Assembly: GCA_002433075.1 (NCBI GenBank)
Contig: DJHM01000011.1
Span: 126,732 to 190,731, forward strand
Length of the DNA: 64,000 bases
Reading direction: 5' to 3'
DNA from: Latescibacteria bacterium UBA6620
GTDB taxonomy: Bacteria; Latescibacterota; UBA2968
This document shows positions 1 through 9,345 of the stretch, piece by piece (the first letter of the stretch is position 1; each line of letters opens with the position of its first letter). Made by a program: the position numbers and the translations under genes. Below the pieces are notes generated by a model. It did not search any database. It was not told the DNA's origin and worked only from the letters and a program-made list of their open reading frames with translations.

Positions 1-1630
1 TGAAATCCGTAGGACGAAGGAGAACGCGAACCCCATTCGACAGGGTCCACTCCGTCACTTCGATTTCGGGCACCGCCGACTCGGCCACGATGCTGCCCGG
101 CGTTGGGAGATCAGCCACCAGAGGCAGATCCGACACATCATCTTCGTAGGGCTCGACCGTTTTGGCTGCTACCCTCTTGAGCACGGAGAGGATTTCTCCC
201 TCACTCGGAACCGGTAACCCTTCTTTCTCCGGCATCTGGACCGAAACTACCCGGCTGTGGTCTTTGATCCATCGGCTGGCTACTGCGTCGACTTCCTCGA
301 GCGTGATGGTCGGAATCAACTCGTTGTAGAGCGCGTGCTCCCTTTCGATGCCAGGAATCGGCTCGTTCGTCAGGAAGTTACGAATGTACTCGCCCGCGAA
401 GGCGCGCGACCGGCTCTTGTCGCGTTCCCGATAGATCTGTTCGATGGTACGAAGACTCTGGGTCTTTGCGCGGGCCAACTCGGTCGCGGTGAATCCGTGC
501 TGGCGGACCCGCGCCGCCTCCGTCAGCAGCGCCTCGAGACCCCGCAGGACACCGCCCTCTTTCACACCCGCCCCCAGGACGTGGAACTCCTTGGACCGAA
601 TGAATCTGCCCTGGCTCGACCCAGCCCCCAGAAATGGCGGGTCCACCTGTTTGGTCAGTTCGTTGAGACGCTGGTTCAGCATTCCGTTGTAGAGGGATTC
701 CACGAGGGAGCGGCGATAGTCTTCAATCGACCCCTGCGATCGGACGGGTTGCTTGTAGTAGAGCGAAACCCCCAGGCTCGACGCTTCGGGATCGGTCGCG
801 ATGTTAATCAGCGTCTCCTCGTGCTCAGGAATCGGCCAGATCTTCCGCTCGACCGGTGTCTTTGGTTTTTCAAGGCCACCGAAATACCGATCGATGAGCG
901 ATTTCACACTGTCCACCTGAAAATCTCCGACAGCGACCAAGGCCATCAGATCGGGGCGGTACCATTTCGCATAGTAGCGGCGCAGCACCTCGTGATCGAA
1001 AGACTCCAGCACTTCCTTCTTTCCGATCGGCAAACGCTCGGCGTATCGCGACCCTTTGAAAAGATCCGGGTAGAGCTTGTCACCCATCCGCTGCCGTGCG
1101 CCCCGCCTCAACCTCCACTCTTCGATCACGACCCCTCGTTCCTTATCGATCTCTTCTTCATCGAATGACACCCGACTGGACCATTCCAACAGGATCTCGA
1201 AGGCCTTCTCGAACACCACGGTGCTGTCCGTCGGCACCTGCAGCCTGTAGACCGTCTCGTCGAAATCCGTGGAGGCGTTCAGATCCGGACCGAACCGCAT
1301 ACCGATCGACTCCAGATAGTCGACCAGAGCCTGCTTGGGGAAGTTCTTCGTTCCGTTGAACGCCATATGCTCGACGAAGTGTGCCAGACCCTGTTGATCG
1401 TCATCTTCGAGAATGGAGCCCGCGTTCACGACAAGACGGAGTTCGGCCCTCTTTTCCGGCTTCTCATTCTGCCGGATGTAGTAGCGCAACCCGTTCGCCA
1501 GCGTTCCGATCTGGATCTTCGGATCGGGCAACAATATCTCAGGTTCGACGTTCGGAGCTGTTTCGGGAGGGATCGTCCGACACGCGAGGGCAACCACCGC
1601 GATGAAGGATACTCTGAGGAGTCGATTCAT
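1..1630 (-). CDS. M16 family zinc peptidase (partial, C-terminus beyond window)
   Basis: The reverse strand is open from an ATG at 1630 down to the window edge, giving about 543 residues without a stop. The N-terminus MNRLLRVSFIAVVALAC looks like a signal sequence with a weak lipobox (Ala-Leu-Ala-Cys, Cys17), so the product is probably exported and possibly lipid-anchored. Residues 84-88 read HFVEH, the inverted zinc motif HxxEH of M16 (insulinase/pitrilysin) peptidases. It is preceded by NGLRYYIRQN and followed by MAFNGT, both typical of the family's first catalytic domain. Near the left edge a second repeat starts (TLSNGVRVLLRP), as expected for the long two-repeat bacterial M16 proteins of about 900 residues. 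It lies 17 nt downstream of proA on the same strand. The family call is firm; the substrate is unknown. Confidence 0.88.
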   Translation of the reverse strand, partial: MNRLLRVSFIAVVALACRTIPPETAPNVEPEILLPDPKIQIGTLANGLRYYIRQNEKPEKRAELRLVVNAGSILEDDDQQGLAHFVEHMAFNGTKNFPKQALVDYLESIGMRFGPDLNASTDFDETVYRLQVPTDSTVVFEKAFEILLEWSSRVSFDEEEIDKERGVVIEEWRLRRGARQRMGDKLYPDLFKGSRYAERLPIGKKEVLESFDHEVLRRYYAKWYRPDLMALVAVGDFQVDSVKSLIDRYFGGLEKPKTPVERKIWPIPEHEETLINIATDPEASSLGVSLYYKQPVRSQGSIEDYRRSLVESLYNGMLNQRLNELTKQVDPPFLGAGSSQGRFIRSKEFHVLGAGVKEGGVLRGLEALLTEAARVRQHGFTATELARAKTQSLRTIEQIYRERDKSRSRAFAGEYIRNFLTNEPIPGIEREHALYNELIPTITLEEVDAVASRWIKDHSRVVSVQMPEKEGLPVPSEGEILSVLKRVAAKTVEPYEDDVSDLPLVADLPTPGSIVAESAVPEIEVTEWTLSNGVRVLLRPTDF

Positions 1631-1647
1631 GGTTCCAAAATGATCGA

Positions 1648-2976
1648 TCATCGATCCTGTGGCCACGTCTCGTCGAGGGAACGGTGGGTGAACGACCTAG
1701 CGTCATCGCCCTGGTAGGTGCCGGCCAGATGGCCGTTCCCCTCAACCACATACTTGTAGATCATCAGACCTTCGAGCCCGACCGGCCCCCGGCTGTGGAG
1801 GCGATTGGTGCTGATGCCGACTTCGGCGCCGAGACCGTAGCGGAATCCGTCGGCAAAGCGGGTCGACGCATTGTGAACGACCGACGCGGCATCGACGGAC
1901 TGGAGAAACTGCGTGGCCGTCGAGCGATTCTCTGTCACGATGGCATCGGTATGGTGGCTCCCGTGGGTATTGATATGCTCGACCGCCTGGTCGAAATCGT
2001 CGACGACCCGGACCGACACGATCGTATCCAGATACTCCGTACTCCAGTCGGTCTCGTCCGCTACGCCCACGTCGACCAGAGCCCGTGTCCGTTCGTCCCC
2101 ACGGACTTCGACTCCGCGATCCTTCAACGCCTGGATGACGCTCGGAACCGCGGCCTCCGCAATGTCGCCGTGGACCAGCAGCGTCTCCACCGCGTTGCAG
2201 CTGCTCGGGTAGTCCATCTTCGCGTCGACGGAGATCTGCGTGGCCTTTCCGATGTCCGCGTCCTTGTCGATGTAGACGTGGCAGATGCCGTCTGCGTGCC
2301 CCATCACCGGAATCTTGGTGTTGGCCATGATGTGCTGGACGAGTTCGTTGCCACCTCGGGGGATGATGAGGTCGATGCAGTCGTGCATATCCAGGATCGA
2401 CTGTACGTCCTCCCGGGCTTCCAGCTGATGCATCCAGCCCTCCGGGATTCCATCAAGCCCCCGTGTCGCTTCTACGAGGATCCGTGAGAATGTCCGGTTC
2501 GAGTGGAACGCCTCGCTTCCGCCCTTCAGCAGCACCGCGTTTCCCGACTTCAGGCACAGCGTAGCAATTTGGACGAGCGCATCGGGACGAGATTCGAAAA
2601 TGACTCCCAGCACGCCGATTGGTACCGTGACACGATACAGCTTCAGCCCCTCGTCCAGTTCCGTCGCCGCCTCCGTCTTCCCGATCGGGTCCGCCTGATC
2701 CTTCACGCTTCGCACACCGAGAGCGATGGTTTTGAGCACCTTGCCCTTCGACAGCCTCAGCCGATCGACCAGGGGCCGCGACAGTGTGCCTTCCGTAACT
2801 GCGGGCTCCGCCGCCACCAAGTCCTTGGCGTTCGCCGCCAGGATCGCTTCGACGTTCTGTTCGATCGCAACCGCGATCGCCTCCAGCGCGGCGTTTCGCT
2901 GGGCTTCAGTCGCGCGGACCAGAACGCGGGACGCTTCCCGCGCCGCTCTCGCCAGATCTCGAATGTCATCCGCCAT
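1648..2976 (-). CDS. proA: gamma-glutamyl phosphate reductase
   Basis: This is the second step of proline synthesis: NADPH reduction of L-glutamate 5-phosphate to the semialdehyde in the cytoplasm. The 442-residue sequence aligns along the whole ALDH-like ProA fold. It has the VTVPIGVLGVIFESRPDA segment (about 116-133), the GGSEAFHSN segment (152-160) and the catalytic cysteine Cys260 in DYPSSCNAVETLL. It is slightly longer than E. coli ProA (417 aa) because of a tail ending DARSFTHRSL, a tail seen in other ProA subgroups. No proB lies beside it in this window, so the kinase must be elsewhere. Its start at 2976 is an ATG. Confidence 0.96.
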   Translation of the reverse strand: MADDIRDLARAAREASRVLVRATEAQRNAALEAIAVAIEQNVEAILAANAKDLVAAEPAVTEGTLSRPLVDRLRLSKGKVLKTIALGVRSVKDQADPIGKTEAATELDEGLKLYRVTVPIGVLGVIFESRPDALVQIATLCLKSGNAVLLKGGSEAFHSNRTFSRILVEATRGLDGIPEGWMHQLEAREDVQSILDMHDCIDLIIPRGGNELVQHIMANTKIPVMGHADGICHVYIDKDADIGKATQISVDAKMDYPSSCNAVETLLVHGDIAEAAVPSVIQALKDRGVEVRGDERTRALVDVGVADETDWSTEYLDTIVSVRVVDDFDQAVEHINTHGSHHTDAIVTENRSTATQFLQSVDAASVVHNASTRFADGFRYGLGAEVGISTNRLHSRGPVGLEGLMIYKYVVEGNGHLAGTYQGDDARSFTHRSLDETWPQDR

Positions 2977-3085
2977 AGATTAACCTGCGCATTGGTTGTC
3001 CAACAGACCAGGCCCCGGAATCCCCGTGCAACAGCCGTTGTTCGATCTTCAGCCTCTCAATGTTCCTTGATCACTGTTCAATGCT
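2977..3085. repeat. intergenic spacer with reiterated ATTGAACA-like words
   Basis: The 109 nt between proA and the next minus-strand gene contain several near-copies of an ATTGAACA/TGTTCAAT word: TCAATGTTCC, ACTGTTCAATGC, TGAACAATGTTC. There is no ORF and no clear terminator. Comparable word-repeat spacers occur at 15400-15460, 19880-19925, 27222-27250 and 54078-54140. Confidence 0.4.
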
Positions 3086-4120
3086 CTATGAACAATGTTC
3101 TTCCTTAAGCCCCTGCAAAATGTCCCACGTCGCATCCGCAACCGGAATGCCGTTCGCCAGTCGCTCCTGATAAGTACGATGCGAGCGCTCGCCCGGCAGG
3201 AAGATCTCCTCAACGCCGGGTACCTTCCGGCATCCCTTCACATAGTCGATGAACTTCCCGATCTCCGCCTTGAAGGCATCGATCGGCTGGAAGGCTTCAA
3301 CGTCGATCGCCTGCACGAAAAGCGCATTTCCGACCTCCGGTGGGTTCTCCTCCGTGCAACCGGCGGGCGACAGGGCGCCGGACAGAATGTCGAGCGCGAT
3401 TCCCAGAGCCGACCCCTTGTGGGCCACTGGTCCCCCGAACGGCACCAGCGCCCCGCCTCGCTCGAGAAAGTCGGCCGGATCGTTCGACGGATTCCCGTCC
3501 GCATCGACCTGCCAGCCGTCCGGAAGCGCCTCGCCCAGGGCAGCCCAGACCCGCAGCTTGCCCCCAGCCGCGACTGCGTTCGTCAGGTCGATCGCCACGT
3601 TGTAGTCTCGATCCGTCGGAAAGGCCGCCGCCATGCACGCTGCCGGCAGAATGCGGCCGATGGCACCGGTCGGCGCCAACGCGTGGTCACCCCCGTGCCC
3701 GTTGTTGGTCAACAGTCCGACCATGTCGGCTGCCGCCGCCAGAGGCGGAAACGCCCCGACGCGTCCGATGTGGTTGCAGCGATGCACCGTCACGATACCG
3801 ACCGACGCTTTCCGCGCTTTTTCGATCGCCAGGTTCATGGCGTCGACCGCCGTCACGTGTCCGAATCCCCAATTGCCGTTCATCACAGCCGTGGCCGAGG
3901 TTTCGCGCTCCACGACCGATTCTGCTCCGAGCCGGATATACCCATCCTGAACGGCTTTCACATACTGGGCACACCGGATCACCCCGTGAGAATCGTGACC
4001 GGCCAGGTTAGATGACACCAGCAACTCAGCGACCGTCGAAGCCTCTCGTTCACTCGCTCCAACCGCGAGGTATATGGACTCGGCCAGGTCTTTCAGCTCA
4101 TCCGCAGGAATGGTCGGCAC
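3086..4120 (-). CDS. Ldh2-family (malate/L-lactate/ureidoglycolate-type) dehydrogenase
   Basis: This 344-residue NAD(P)-dependent 2-hydroxyacid dehydrogenase belongs to the Ldh_2/MDH2 family, which is unrelated to classical Rossmann LDH. Family hallmarks are the N-terminal SNLAGHDSHGVIR segment (about 51-63) carrying the catalytic His, the VHRCNHIGRVGAFP segment (about 113-126), and GGPVAHKGSALGIALDIL (about 225-242). The start is a GTG at 4120, preceded by GAGGT at a suitable distance. It could oxidise lactate, malate, ureidoglycolate or a sugar acid; the sequence does not decide. It lies between proA and an acyl-CoA ligase on the same strand, with no functional link evident. Confidence 0.9.
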   Translation of the reverse strand: MPTIPADELKDLAESIYLAVGASEREASTVAELLVSSNLAGHDSHGVIRCAQYVKAVQDGYIRLGAESVVERETSATAVMNGNWGFGHVTAVDAMNLAIEKARKASVGIVTVHRCNHIGRVGAFPPLAAAADMVGLLTNNGHGGDHALAPTGAIGRILPAACMAAAFPTDRDYNVAIDLTNAVAAGGKLRVWAALGEALPDGWQVDADGNPSNDPADFLERGGALVPFGGPVAHKGSALGIALDILSGALSPAGCTEENPPEVGNALFVQAIDVEAFQPIDAFKAEIGKFIDYVKGCRKVPGVEEIFLPGERSHRTYQERLANGIPVADATWDILQGLKEEHCS

Positions 4121-4157
4121 GGCTACCTCTCTAAATGTGACGATCCCGGAAACGGGA

Positions 4158-5999
4158 TCAGGATGCGTAGGCTTCTACAATCAGACTTTCGTAACGGTCG
4201 GCGATGGCTTTAGGCACGACCTTTTTCATTCCTCGGGTCAAGGTTCCTGTCTCTTCGGTCAGCGCTTCGGGCAGGACCACGACGCGCTGAGGTCGTTCGT
4301 GACCAGGTAGACCGACTCGTGTGGCCTCTGCAAGAAACTGTTCGCGGACGAATTCGACCACGTCCGGGTGTCGACGCGCCGCATCGTCATCGTCGGGCAG
4401 ATCCTCCAAACCGGGCGTGACCCGGAGCTCTTCCACATTCACGTTTACGAGCGGGAGAGGATAGTCCCGCTGCTGGTCGCCGACCACAATGACGTGATCG
4501 ACCAGTGGAACCGCAGTGTAGACGCGCTCGAGCATCTCCGGATTGACGAATTCCCCGTTTCGCAGCTTGAACTGACGACCCAATCGCCCGGAGAACGTCA
4601 GGAATCCTTCTTGGTCGATCGAAAACAGATCGCCGGTGCGATACCAACGCTTGCCGTCCGATTCCACGATCGCCTTTGCCGTCTGCTCCGGGTCGTCCAG
4701 GTACTCCCGCATCACGTGAGGGCCGTGCACCCAGAGTTCTCCGGCCTGTCCCTGGCTCGATCGATAGGTCTTCGTTTCGGGCTCCCCGTTTCCGATTTCA
4801 TCCCCCGCTTCGGTCACGATCTTCACTTCCTGCAACGGCTGGCCCACAGTCCCCGTCTTTTGACCCGTCAAGCAATTGGCCGCAATCAGGGGGGCGCACT
4901 CTGTGACACCGTATCCCTCATAAGAAGTGATCCCCAGTACGTCCTGGAAAAAGTCGAGCGCATCGGGGTCGGCCTTGGCCGATCCGACCACAAGCAGTTT
5001 GAGCCTCGCTCCAACCCGACTTGCGAGACGTTCACTGATCTGACCGATCACTTTCTTCCCGATCGTGGCGTGCACGAGCCAGTCGACCGGCGATGCCTTC
5101 CCTCGGGCGATACGCTGCTTCGCCCGAACCGATCGAGCTACGAGCTTTCCTTTGGCTCCCCCCCCGTCGATCGCTTTCCGGACATTCCCGTAAACCTTGT
5201 CCAGAATGAGCGGAACCATCAATGTCCCTTCCGGCTCGGAATGGCGGATGTCGATCAGCACTCGATCGGGCGACCGTGCGAGATCCAGACACCAACCCTT
5301 GGCAAGCGGGTAGTAGACGTTGAGGATACCCATCGTGTGGTAGTCGGGCGCGGACTTGAAGAAGATCAGATCGTCTTCGCTGATCACATCCCAGATGCCC
5401 AAACAATTGTGCAGGATATTGCGATGGGTCTGCACGACCCCCTTCGGCATCCCCGATGAACCCGAGGTGAAGACAACCTTCGATTCGTCATCCGCTGTGA
5501 GCTCGACTTCCGGCGCCTCCCCAGCTGTCTTGATCAGGTCGAAGAACGGCGCAGCATTCGGATGCTGCCCTTCCGTCACGACGAGGCGGGGTACGGTCTC
5601 CAGTCGATCCGACATTCGGTCGATCTGCTCGATGCTCTTCGGATCGACAAAAAGAAGAGAGGGACGCGTCAGGTTCAACTCGTGCGCCAGGATCTCATCG
5701 GGCAATTTGTTGCAGAGCGGCACGGCAGAGAGACCCAGGGCATCACACGCCAGGAAGATCAGGATCGGCTCGAGCCCACCGTCCGTAAGAATACCGACCC
5801 GGGCACCCTTCTCCAGCCCCAGCCCCGCCAGACCGATCACCAGTCGATTGCGCTGCTCGCCAAGTTGCCGGTAAGTCATGGGCACATAACGAAGCCCACG
5901 ATCACCTTTCTGCTCGGACTGACGAAGGACTCGAATGGCGGTGCTATCGGCGTAGCGTTCGAAACTATCGTCGATCAGATCTCTTAGATTCTCAGGCAT
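4158..5999 (-). CDS. AMP-binding acyl-CoA/fatty-acid ligase
   Basis: This 613-residue ANL-superfamily adenylate-forming enzyme probably activates a long-chain fatty acid to its CoA thioester. The P-loop-like A3 motif VVFTSGSSGMPKG is at about residues 175-187. The A5 motif GYGVTECAP is near 360. The A7 segment WYRTGDLF precedes a FxGRxxRQFKLRNGEFV hinge region, all in the expected order. The middle stretch (RSVRAKQRIARGKASP, then WLVHATIGKKVI) resembles the helical insertion of bacterial FadD15-like or eukaryotic long-chain ligases. No acyl-carrier domain is present. The ATG at 5999 has no convincing Shine-Dalgarno site. An AT-rich region at 6005-6065 probably holds its promoter. Confidence 0.9.
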   Translation of the reverse strand: MPENLRDLIDDSFERYADSTAIRVLRQSEQKGDRGLRYVPMTYRQLGEQRNRLVIGLAGLGLEKGARVGILTDGGLEPILIFLACDALGLSAVPLCNKLPDEILAHELNLTRPSLLFVDPKSIEQIDRMSDRLETVPRLVVTEGQHPNAAPFFDLIKTAGEAPEVELTADDESKVVFTSGSSGMPKGVVQTHRNILHNCLGIWDVISEDDLIFFKSAPDYHTMGILNVYYPLAKGWCLDLARSPDRVLIDIRHSEPEGTLMVPLILDKVYGNVRKAIDGGGAKGKLVARSVRAKQRIARGKASPVDWLVHATIGKKVIGQISERLASRVGARLKLLVVGSAKADPDALDFFQDVLGITSYEGYGVTECAPLIAANCLTGQKTGTVGQPLQEVKIVTEAGDEIGNGEPETKTYRSSQGQAGELWVHGPHVMREYLDDPEQTAKAIVESDGKRWYRTGDLFSIDQEGFLTFSGRLGRQFKLRNGEFVNPEMLERVYTAVPLVDHVIVVGDQQRDYPLPLVNVNVEELRVTPGLEDLPDDDDAARRHPDVVEFVREQFLAEATRVGLPGHERPQRVVVLPEALTEETGTLTRGMKKVVPKAIADRYESLIVEAYAS

Positions 6000-6113
6000 A
6001 ATTGCAATCTACCAGACTTCAATATTCAAACAAATTGTTATTTTTATTTAATTTATACTTATTCTTTCACGAAATTTCGAGATGAAATTCCGTTCTGAAA
6101 TCTCCTGACGGGC
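6000..6113. promoter_or_regulatory. AT-rich intergenic island, probable promoter of the ligase gene
   Basis: About 60 nt (6005-6065) are strongly AT-rich against the GC-rich neighbourhood, with runs such as TTATTTTTATTTAATTTATA. On the minus strand this is TATAAATTAAATAAAAATAAC, upstream of the ligase ATG. No ORF or unambiguous -35/-10 pair could be fixed. Next to it an AAATTTCGAGATGAAATTTC-like imperfect dyad follows the end of the HD gene. Confidence 0.35.
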
Positions 6114-6704
6114 TCAGGGGTTGAGTGCCCCGCTGGAAACCGCATCGTCGATCATCGCCTTCGCATGCTCCCAGAGCGCGGGAGCCCCTTCCTCGATGTG
6201 ACGATTCCTGTCGACGACCTGACTTTTCCGAATCCCGTGTTTCTTCCAGCCCTTTCCACCTGTCAGAACGTTGTGAAACATCGGCTGAAAACGATCGAGC
6301 GATGCGGCATAGCGAGATTCGATCGTTTGTCGCGCCTCGAACTCCTCCCACAAAGCCATCACTTCAATCGCCTGATCCTCGGGCAGCAGGTTGAAGATCC
6401 GGTCGGCCGCCTTCTGTTCCCTTTCAGCCTTGTCCGCTCGCGCCGCCTCATCGTAGACGAACGTGTCGCCGGCGTCGATTTCGACCAGATCGTGAATCAG
6501 AAGCATCTTCACGACACGAAGGATGTCGACCGGTTCAGACGCGTACTCCTCGAGCAGGATCGCCATCAACGCAATGTGCCAAGAGTGTTCCGCGTCATTC
6601 TCCCGCCGCTCTCCGTCGAGTACGTAGGTCTGCCGAATGATCCCCTTGACCTTGTCGATCTCGGCAATGAACTCGAGTTGGGCGGTCAACCGATCGTCAG
6701 ACAC
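6114..6704 (-). CDS. HD-domain phosphohydrolase (YfbR/HDDC2-like)
   Basis: The 196-residue protein shows the metal-binding HD pattern: His in ENDAEHSWHIALMA (about 38-51), the His-Asp pair in LLIHDLVEIDAGD (about 67-79), and a later Asp in the SLDRFQPMFHN segment. This order and the overall length match the HD_3 group that includes 5'-deoxynucleotidase YfbR and eukaryotic HDDC2, so a nucleotide-monophosphate phosphatase role is likely but unproven. The GTG start at 6704 overlaps the end of the aldose epimerase gene by 8 nt, which suggests translational coupling. Confidence 0.85.
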   Translation of the reverse strand: MSDDRLTAQLEFIAEIDKVKGIIRQTYVLDGERRENDAEHSWHIALMAILLEEYASEPVDILRVVKMLLIHDLVEIDAGDTFVYDEAARADKAEREQKAADRIFNLLPEDQAIEVMALWEEFEARQTIESRYAASLDRFQPMFHNVLTGGKGWKKHGIRKSQVVDRNRHIEEGAPALWEHAKAMIDDAVSSGALNP

Positions 6705-7698
6705 GGTTGGGCTCGAAACTCATCACACCGGTAAGCGATTCACCCGGCCCCAAAACGCTCATGCCCCCCTCAATGCCCCTCGTGGCGAGGTTGAATGCGT
6801 CCGTCGTACACGTATAAGGTTCGAAGCAAACGACAGGGCGATTATCGGGCGCGTAGAACACCCACTCCCTGAATCCACCATCAGCTTCGACTTCGATCTT
6901 TACACCCGAATGAGGGTCCTCGAAGAGACATCGACTCCAACCATCTGCACTGACGGCCACGTCGGTCCACACATCGTCGTAATACCTGTCCCCCAACGCA
7001 CTCAGTTCACGTAGGTCGTAATCCTCATTCACAAAGAGTATTACGCCCGTCGGAATATTGTCCTCACGGAGCGGCCAGTAGCTGGCCGCCGGCAGTTGTA
7101 TCCGACACGCGCCTCGATCGCCCCCCGCCTCCAGCGGCAAGCCGAAGTAGGGATGGAACCCGAGTCCGCACGGCATATTCGAGCTGCCTGTGTTTGTCCC
7201 CTCGAACTCTACGGAAAGGCGTCCCTCTCTGAGCCGATACGTACACACCGTCTCGAATGGGAACGGCCACTGACGGACAATCCCTTCATCCTCCGACGAT
7301 CGGAAACGACCGGTCATCCACGCGCCGTCGTCGACGCCTGTCGCTTCCACCTGCCACGCCCGGTTCAGGACGAACCCGTGAAGGAGATGGGCATTCGGTT
7401 CAGGGGTCTCGAGATGGATGTCCGTGCCTTCGAAGCTGAACCGGCCTCGATCGATACGGTTCGGCCACGGAAACAGGATGGGGATCCCATAGCCACTCGG
7501 ACGGCCCAGCAAGGTTTCCGCATCCGGTGCAGCGTGGAACAACTCCACGTCGCGGTCCTCCACAGTCAGCTTGTAGCTGACACAGTTGTTTCCGACGGAC
7601 GGTAGCACGCGAGCCGTCTGCTTGGCTACCTCGTCCGACAGAACAAGGATCGGGTGGCCCCCAAAATCCTCTTCCACCACGCGGTATCGATCGCTCAT
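6697..7698 (-). CDS. aldose 1-epimerase (galactose mutarotase-like)
   Basis: This 333-residue galactose-mutarotase-fold protein interconverts sugar anomers. Recognisable segments are GIPILFPWPNRIDRGRFSFEG near residues 70-90, HLLHGFVLNRAW with the catalytic-type His near 103-114, and GLGFHPYFGLP with the second His near 178-188. A carboxylate near the C-terminus (VCFEPYTCTTDAFN) is the expected general base region. The gene sits between an SDR (upstream) and the HD gene (downstream, 8-nt overlap), so the three form one minus-strand unit with a sugar-metabolism flavour. Confidence 0.9.
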   Translation of the reverse strand: MSDRYRVVEEDFGGHPILVLSDEVAKQTARVLPSVGNNCVSYKLTVEDRDVELFHAAPDAETLLGRPSGYGIPILFPWPNRIDRGRFSFEGTDIHLETPEPNAHLLHGFVLNRAWQVEATGVDDGAWMTGRFRSSEDEGIVRQWPFPFETVCTYRLREGRLSVEFEGTNTGSSNMPCGLGFHPYFGLPLEAGGDRGACRIQLPAASYWPLREDNIPTGVILFVNEDYDLRELSALGDRYYDDVWTDVAVSADGWSRCLFEDPHSGVKIEVEADGGFREWVFYAPDNRPVVCFEPYTCTTDAFNLATRGIEGGMSVLGPGESLTGVMSFEPNRV

Positions 7699-7719
7699 AC
7701 GGACATCCGTGGAATCAGA

Positions 7720-8496
7720 TCACGCATTATCCAACCACCGCTCGCCAGCCATGAACCCGCCATCCACATAGATCAGCTGGCCCGTCACGTAGTCTGACGC
7801 CTTGGAAGCCAGAAATACGGCCGTCCCTAAAAGATCCTCTGGCACGCCCAGTCGACCGTGTGCGCATCGCTTCTCGCCCCAATCCCGCATCGACGGGTTC
7901 GACCACAGCTTCTCCGTAAGTGGCGTCAGAATGAAGCCTGGGCAGATCGCGTTCACCTGGATCTCCGGTGCCAGTTCGACCGCGTGTACCTTCGTCAGCT
8001 GCCCGACGGCCCCCTTCGTTCCCGTGTAGACCGAGACACTGGCCAGACCCACCCCTGTCGTCAACGAACCGATGTTGATGATCTTTCCTCGACCCCGTGG
8101 CCGCATGTGTTTCGCCGCAACCTGGGTCATGAAGAACAGGCCTTTCTGGTTTACAGAGGCGATCTGGTCGTAGTGATCTTCGGTGACCTCTTCCAGGGGC
8201 TCACGGATGTTCATGCCGGCGTTGTTTACGAGAATATCGAGCTGTCCAAACGTTTCAATCGATTTGTCCACACTTCCCTGGATGGAGTCCATCGATGTCA
8301 TATCCAGCGTAACGGGGATTGCCTCGCCGCCCTTCGACCGAATCGCTTCCGCAGTTTCTTCCGTCTGGGCTTCGGTTCGCGCAGCCACCACGACCTTCGC
8401 GCCGTGGTCGGCAAGACCCTCCGCGATCCCCCGACCGATGCCCCTGCCGCCTCCGGTTACCAGCGCGACTCGGCCCTCAAGATTGAATAGACTCAT
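7720..8496 (-). CDS. SDR-family oxidoreductase (gluconate 5-dehydrogenase-like)
   Basis: The 258-residue classical short-chain dehydrogenase has the cofactor motif TGGGRGIGRGIA (about 15-26), the NNAG motif (about 90-93), a catalytic Ser in INIGSLTT and the YxxxK motif in SVYTGTKGAV (Tyr about 156), then the CPGFILTPL segment. The C-terminal YVTGQLIYVDGGF is typical of gluconate 5-dehydrogenase or 3-oxoacyl-ACP-reductase-like SDRs. The aldose epimerase gene starts 21 nt downstream. A TATATTG word lies about 40 nt upstream of the ATG (8537-8545, minus strand) and may be its -10 region. Confidence 0.9.
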   Translation of the reverse strand: MSLFNLEGRVALVTGGGRGIGRGIAEGLADHGAKVVVAARTEAQTEETAEAIRSKGGEAIPVTLDMTSMDSIQGSVDKSIETFGQLDILVNNAGMNIREPLEEVTEDHYDQIASVNQKGLFFMTQVAAKHMRPRGRGKIINIGSLTTGVGLASVSVYTGTKGAVGQLTKVHAVELAPEIQVNAICPGFILTPLTEKLWSNPSMRDWGEKRCAHGRLGVPEDLLGTAVFLASKASDYVTGQLIYVDGGFMAGERWLDNA

Positions 8497-8551
8497 TCGT
8501 CCCTCACTGTCGGTAAGTGCTTGTTTTTTCGGGCGCGCAATATAAATGAAT

Positions 8552-8583
8552 CGCCCCCCGGAGACAACGTGCTCCGAGGGGCG
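8552..8583 (-). terminator. GC-rich hairpin downstream of the beta-barrel gene
   Basis: CGCCCC-C-CGGAG and CTCCG-A-GGGGCG flank an 8-nt loop, giving an 11-bp stem with one mismatch. It lies just beyond the stop of the 8616-9230 gene and before the SDR start. There is no good T-tract on the minus strand, so it may be an imperfect terminator or an mRNA-end stabiliser. Confidence 0.5.
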
Positions 8584-8615
8584 GATAGCCCATTTTGCTT
8601 CGATGTGACCGGTTG

Positions 8616-9230
8616 CTACCGGAAGAAGACCGAGAAACCAGCTGTGATGATGTGACGGTTGAGTCGTTGCCCGTCCGCGAAGAGCGCCACATACGAGTAC
8701 TGTGTATTGAGGGCAGTCGTCCGGCTGACAAAGCGGCGAACCCCGACGCCGGCGCCCAGTTCGCTCAGATCCCCCCCCCAGCCGAAATCACGGCCCCCGA
8801 AGACTTCGACGTAAGGGAAGGACCGCTTCTCGATCTGAAATGGGGCGTTGTAGCGATAGAATCCCGTCAGCGAAGACCCGAAGCCCTGGTCGATCAACAG
8901 GTTGGCTCCGTTCCCGTTCGACAAAGTTGACCCGACAACGACTTCCCGACGATTCGTGCGGTCGTCGAGTCGGTTTCCCATCACAAAAGAGCCACCCAAC
9001 TGATGGGTGCGCGTAACCGCGTATCCCACAGCCATGCCGACCTGGTAGATCGCAGCGCCGTCGGACAAACGCATCGACATAATCGGGTTGACTTCGAGAT
9101 GGCCAGCCCGGATGCCCGAAATCGGCGAGAGATCGATCTCTCCCTCGGTCTCGCCATCGATGATCTGAGCGGAGACCTGCCCCGTGAGTCCGACCATCGC
9201 ACCCAACAGAATCAAGAGCCATCGCTTCAT
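8616..9230 (-). CDS. small outer-membrane beta-barrel candidate
   Basis: The protein is 204 residues from an ATG at 9230, which is preceded by GGGAGAAACCT, a good ribosome-binding site; a longer in-frame extension upstream has no such support. Residues 1-22 (MKRWLLILLGAMVGLTGQVSA) form a signal peptide ending at an Ala-x-Ala-type site. The rest is rich in alternating polar/hydrophobic strands and aromatic-Gly turns (GFYRYNAPF, FGGRDFGWGG, YSYVALFADG). It ends FSVFFR, resembling a beta-barrel C-terminal strand. I recognise no specific family. A transport or structural role in the outer membrane is inference from topology alone. Confidence 0.65.
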   Translation of the reverse strand: MKRWLLILLGAMVGLTGQVSAQIIDGETEGEIDLSPISGIRAGHLEVNPIMSMRLSDGAAIYQVGMAVGYAVTRTHQLGGSFVMGNRLDDRTNRREVVVGSTLSNGNGANLLIDQGFGSSLTGFYRYNAPFQIEKRSFPYVEVFGGRDFGWGGDLSELGAGVGVRRFVSRTTALNTQYSYVALFADGQRLNRHIITAGFSVFFR

Positions 9231-9345
9231 AGGTTTCTCCCTGGAATCCGGCTGAGGTAGAAAGAACTCGAGGCTTAGACGTTCGATCTGCGGTTTTGGT
9301 TCCGGCTCAACACACGGCCGGGATGACATAGGACCGGCTTGTCGA

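Noticed and set aside
257..2487. Plus-strand open frames opposite the M16 peptidase and proA
   Set aside because: Both minus-strand genes have complete motifs; the plus frames are shadows.
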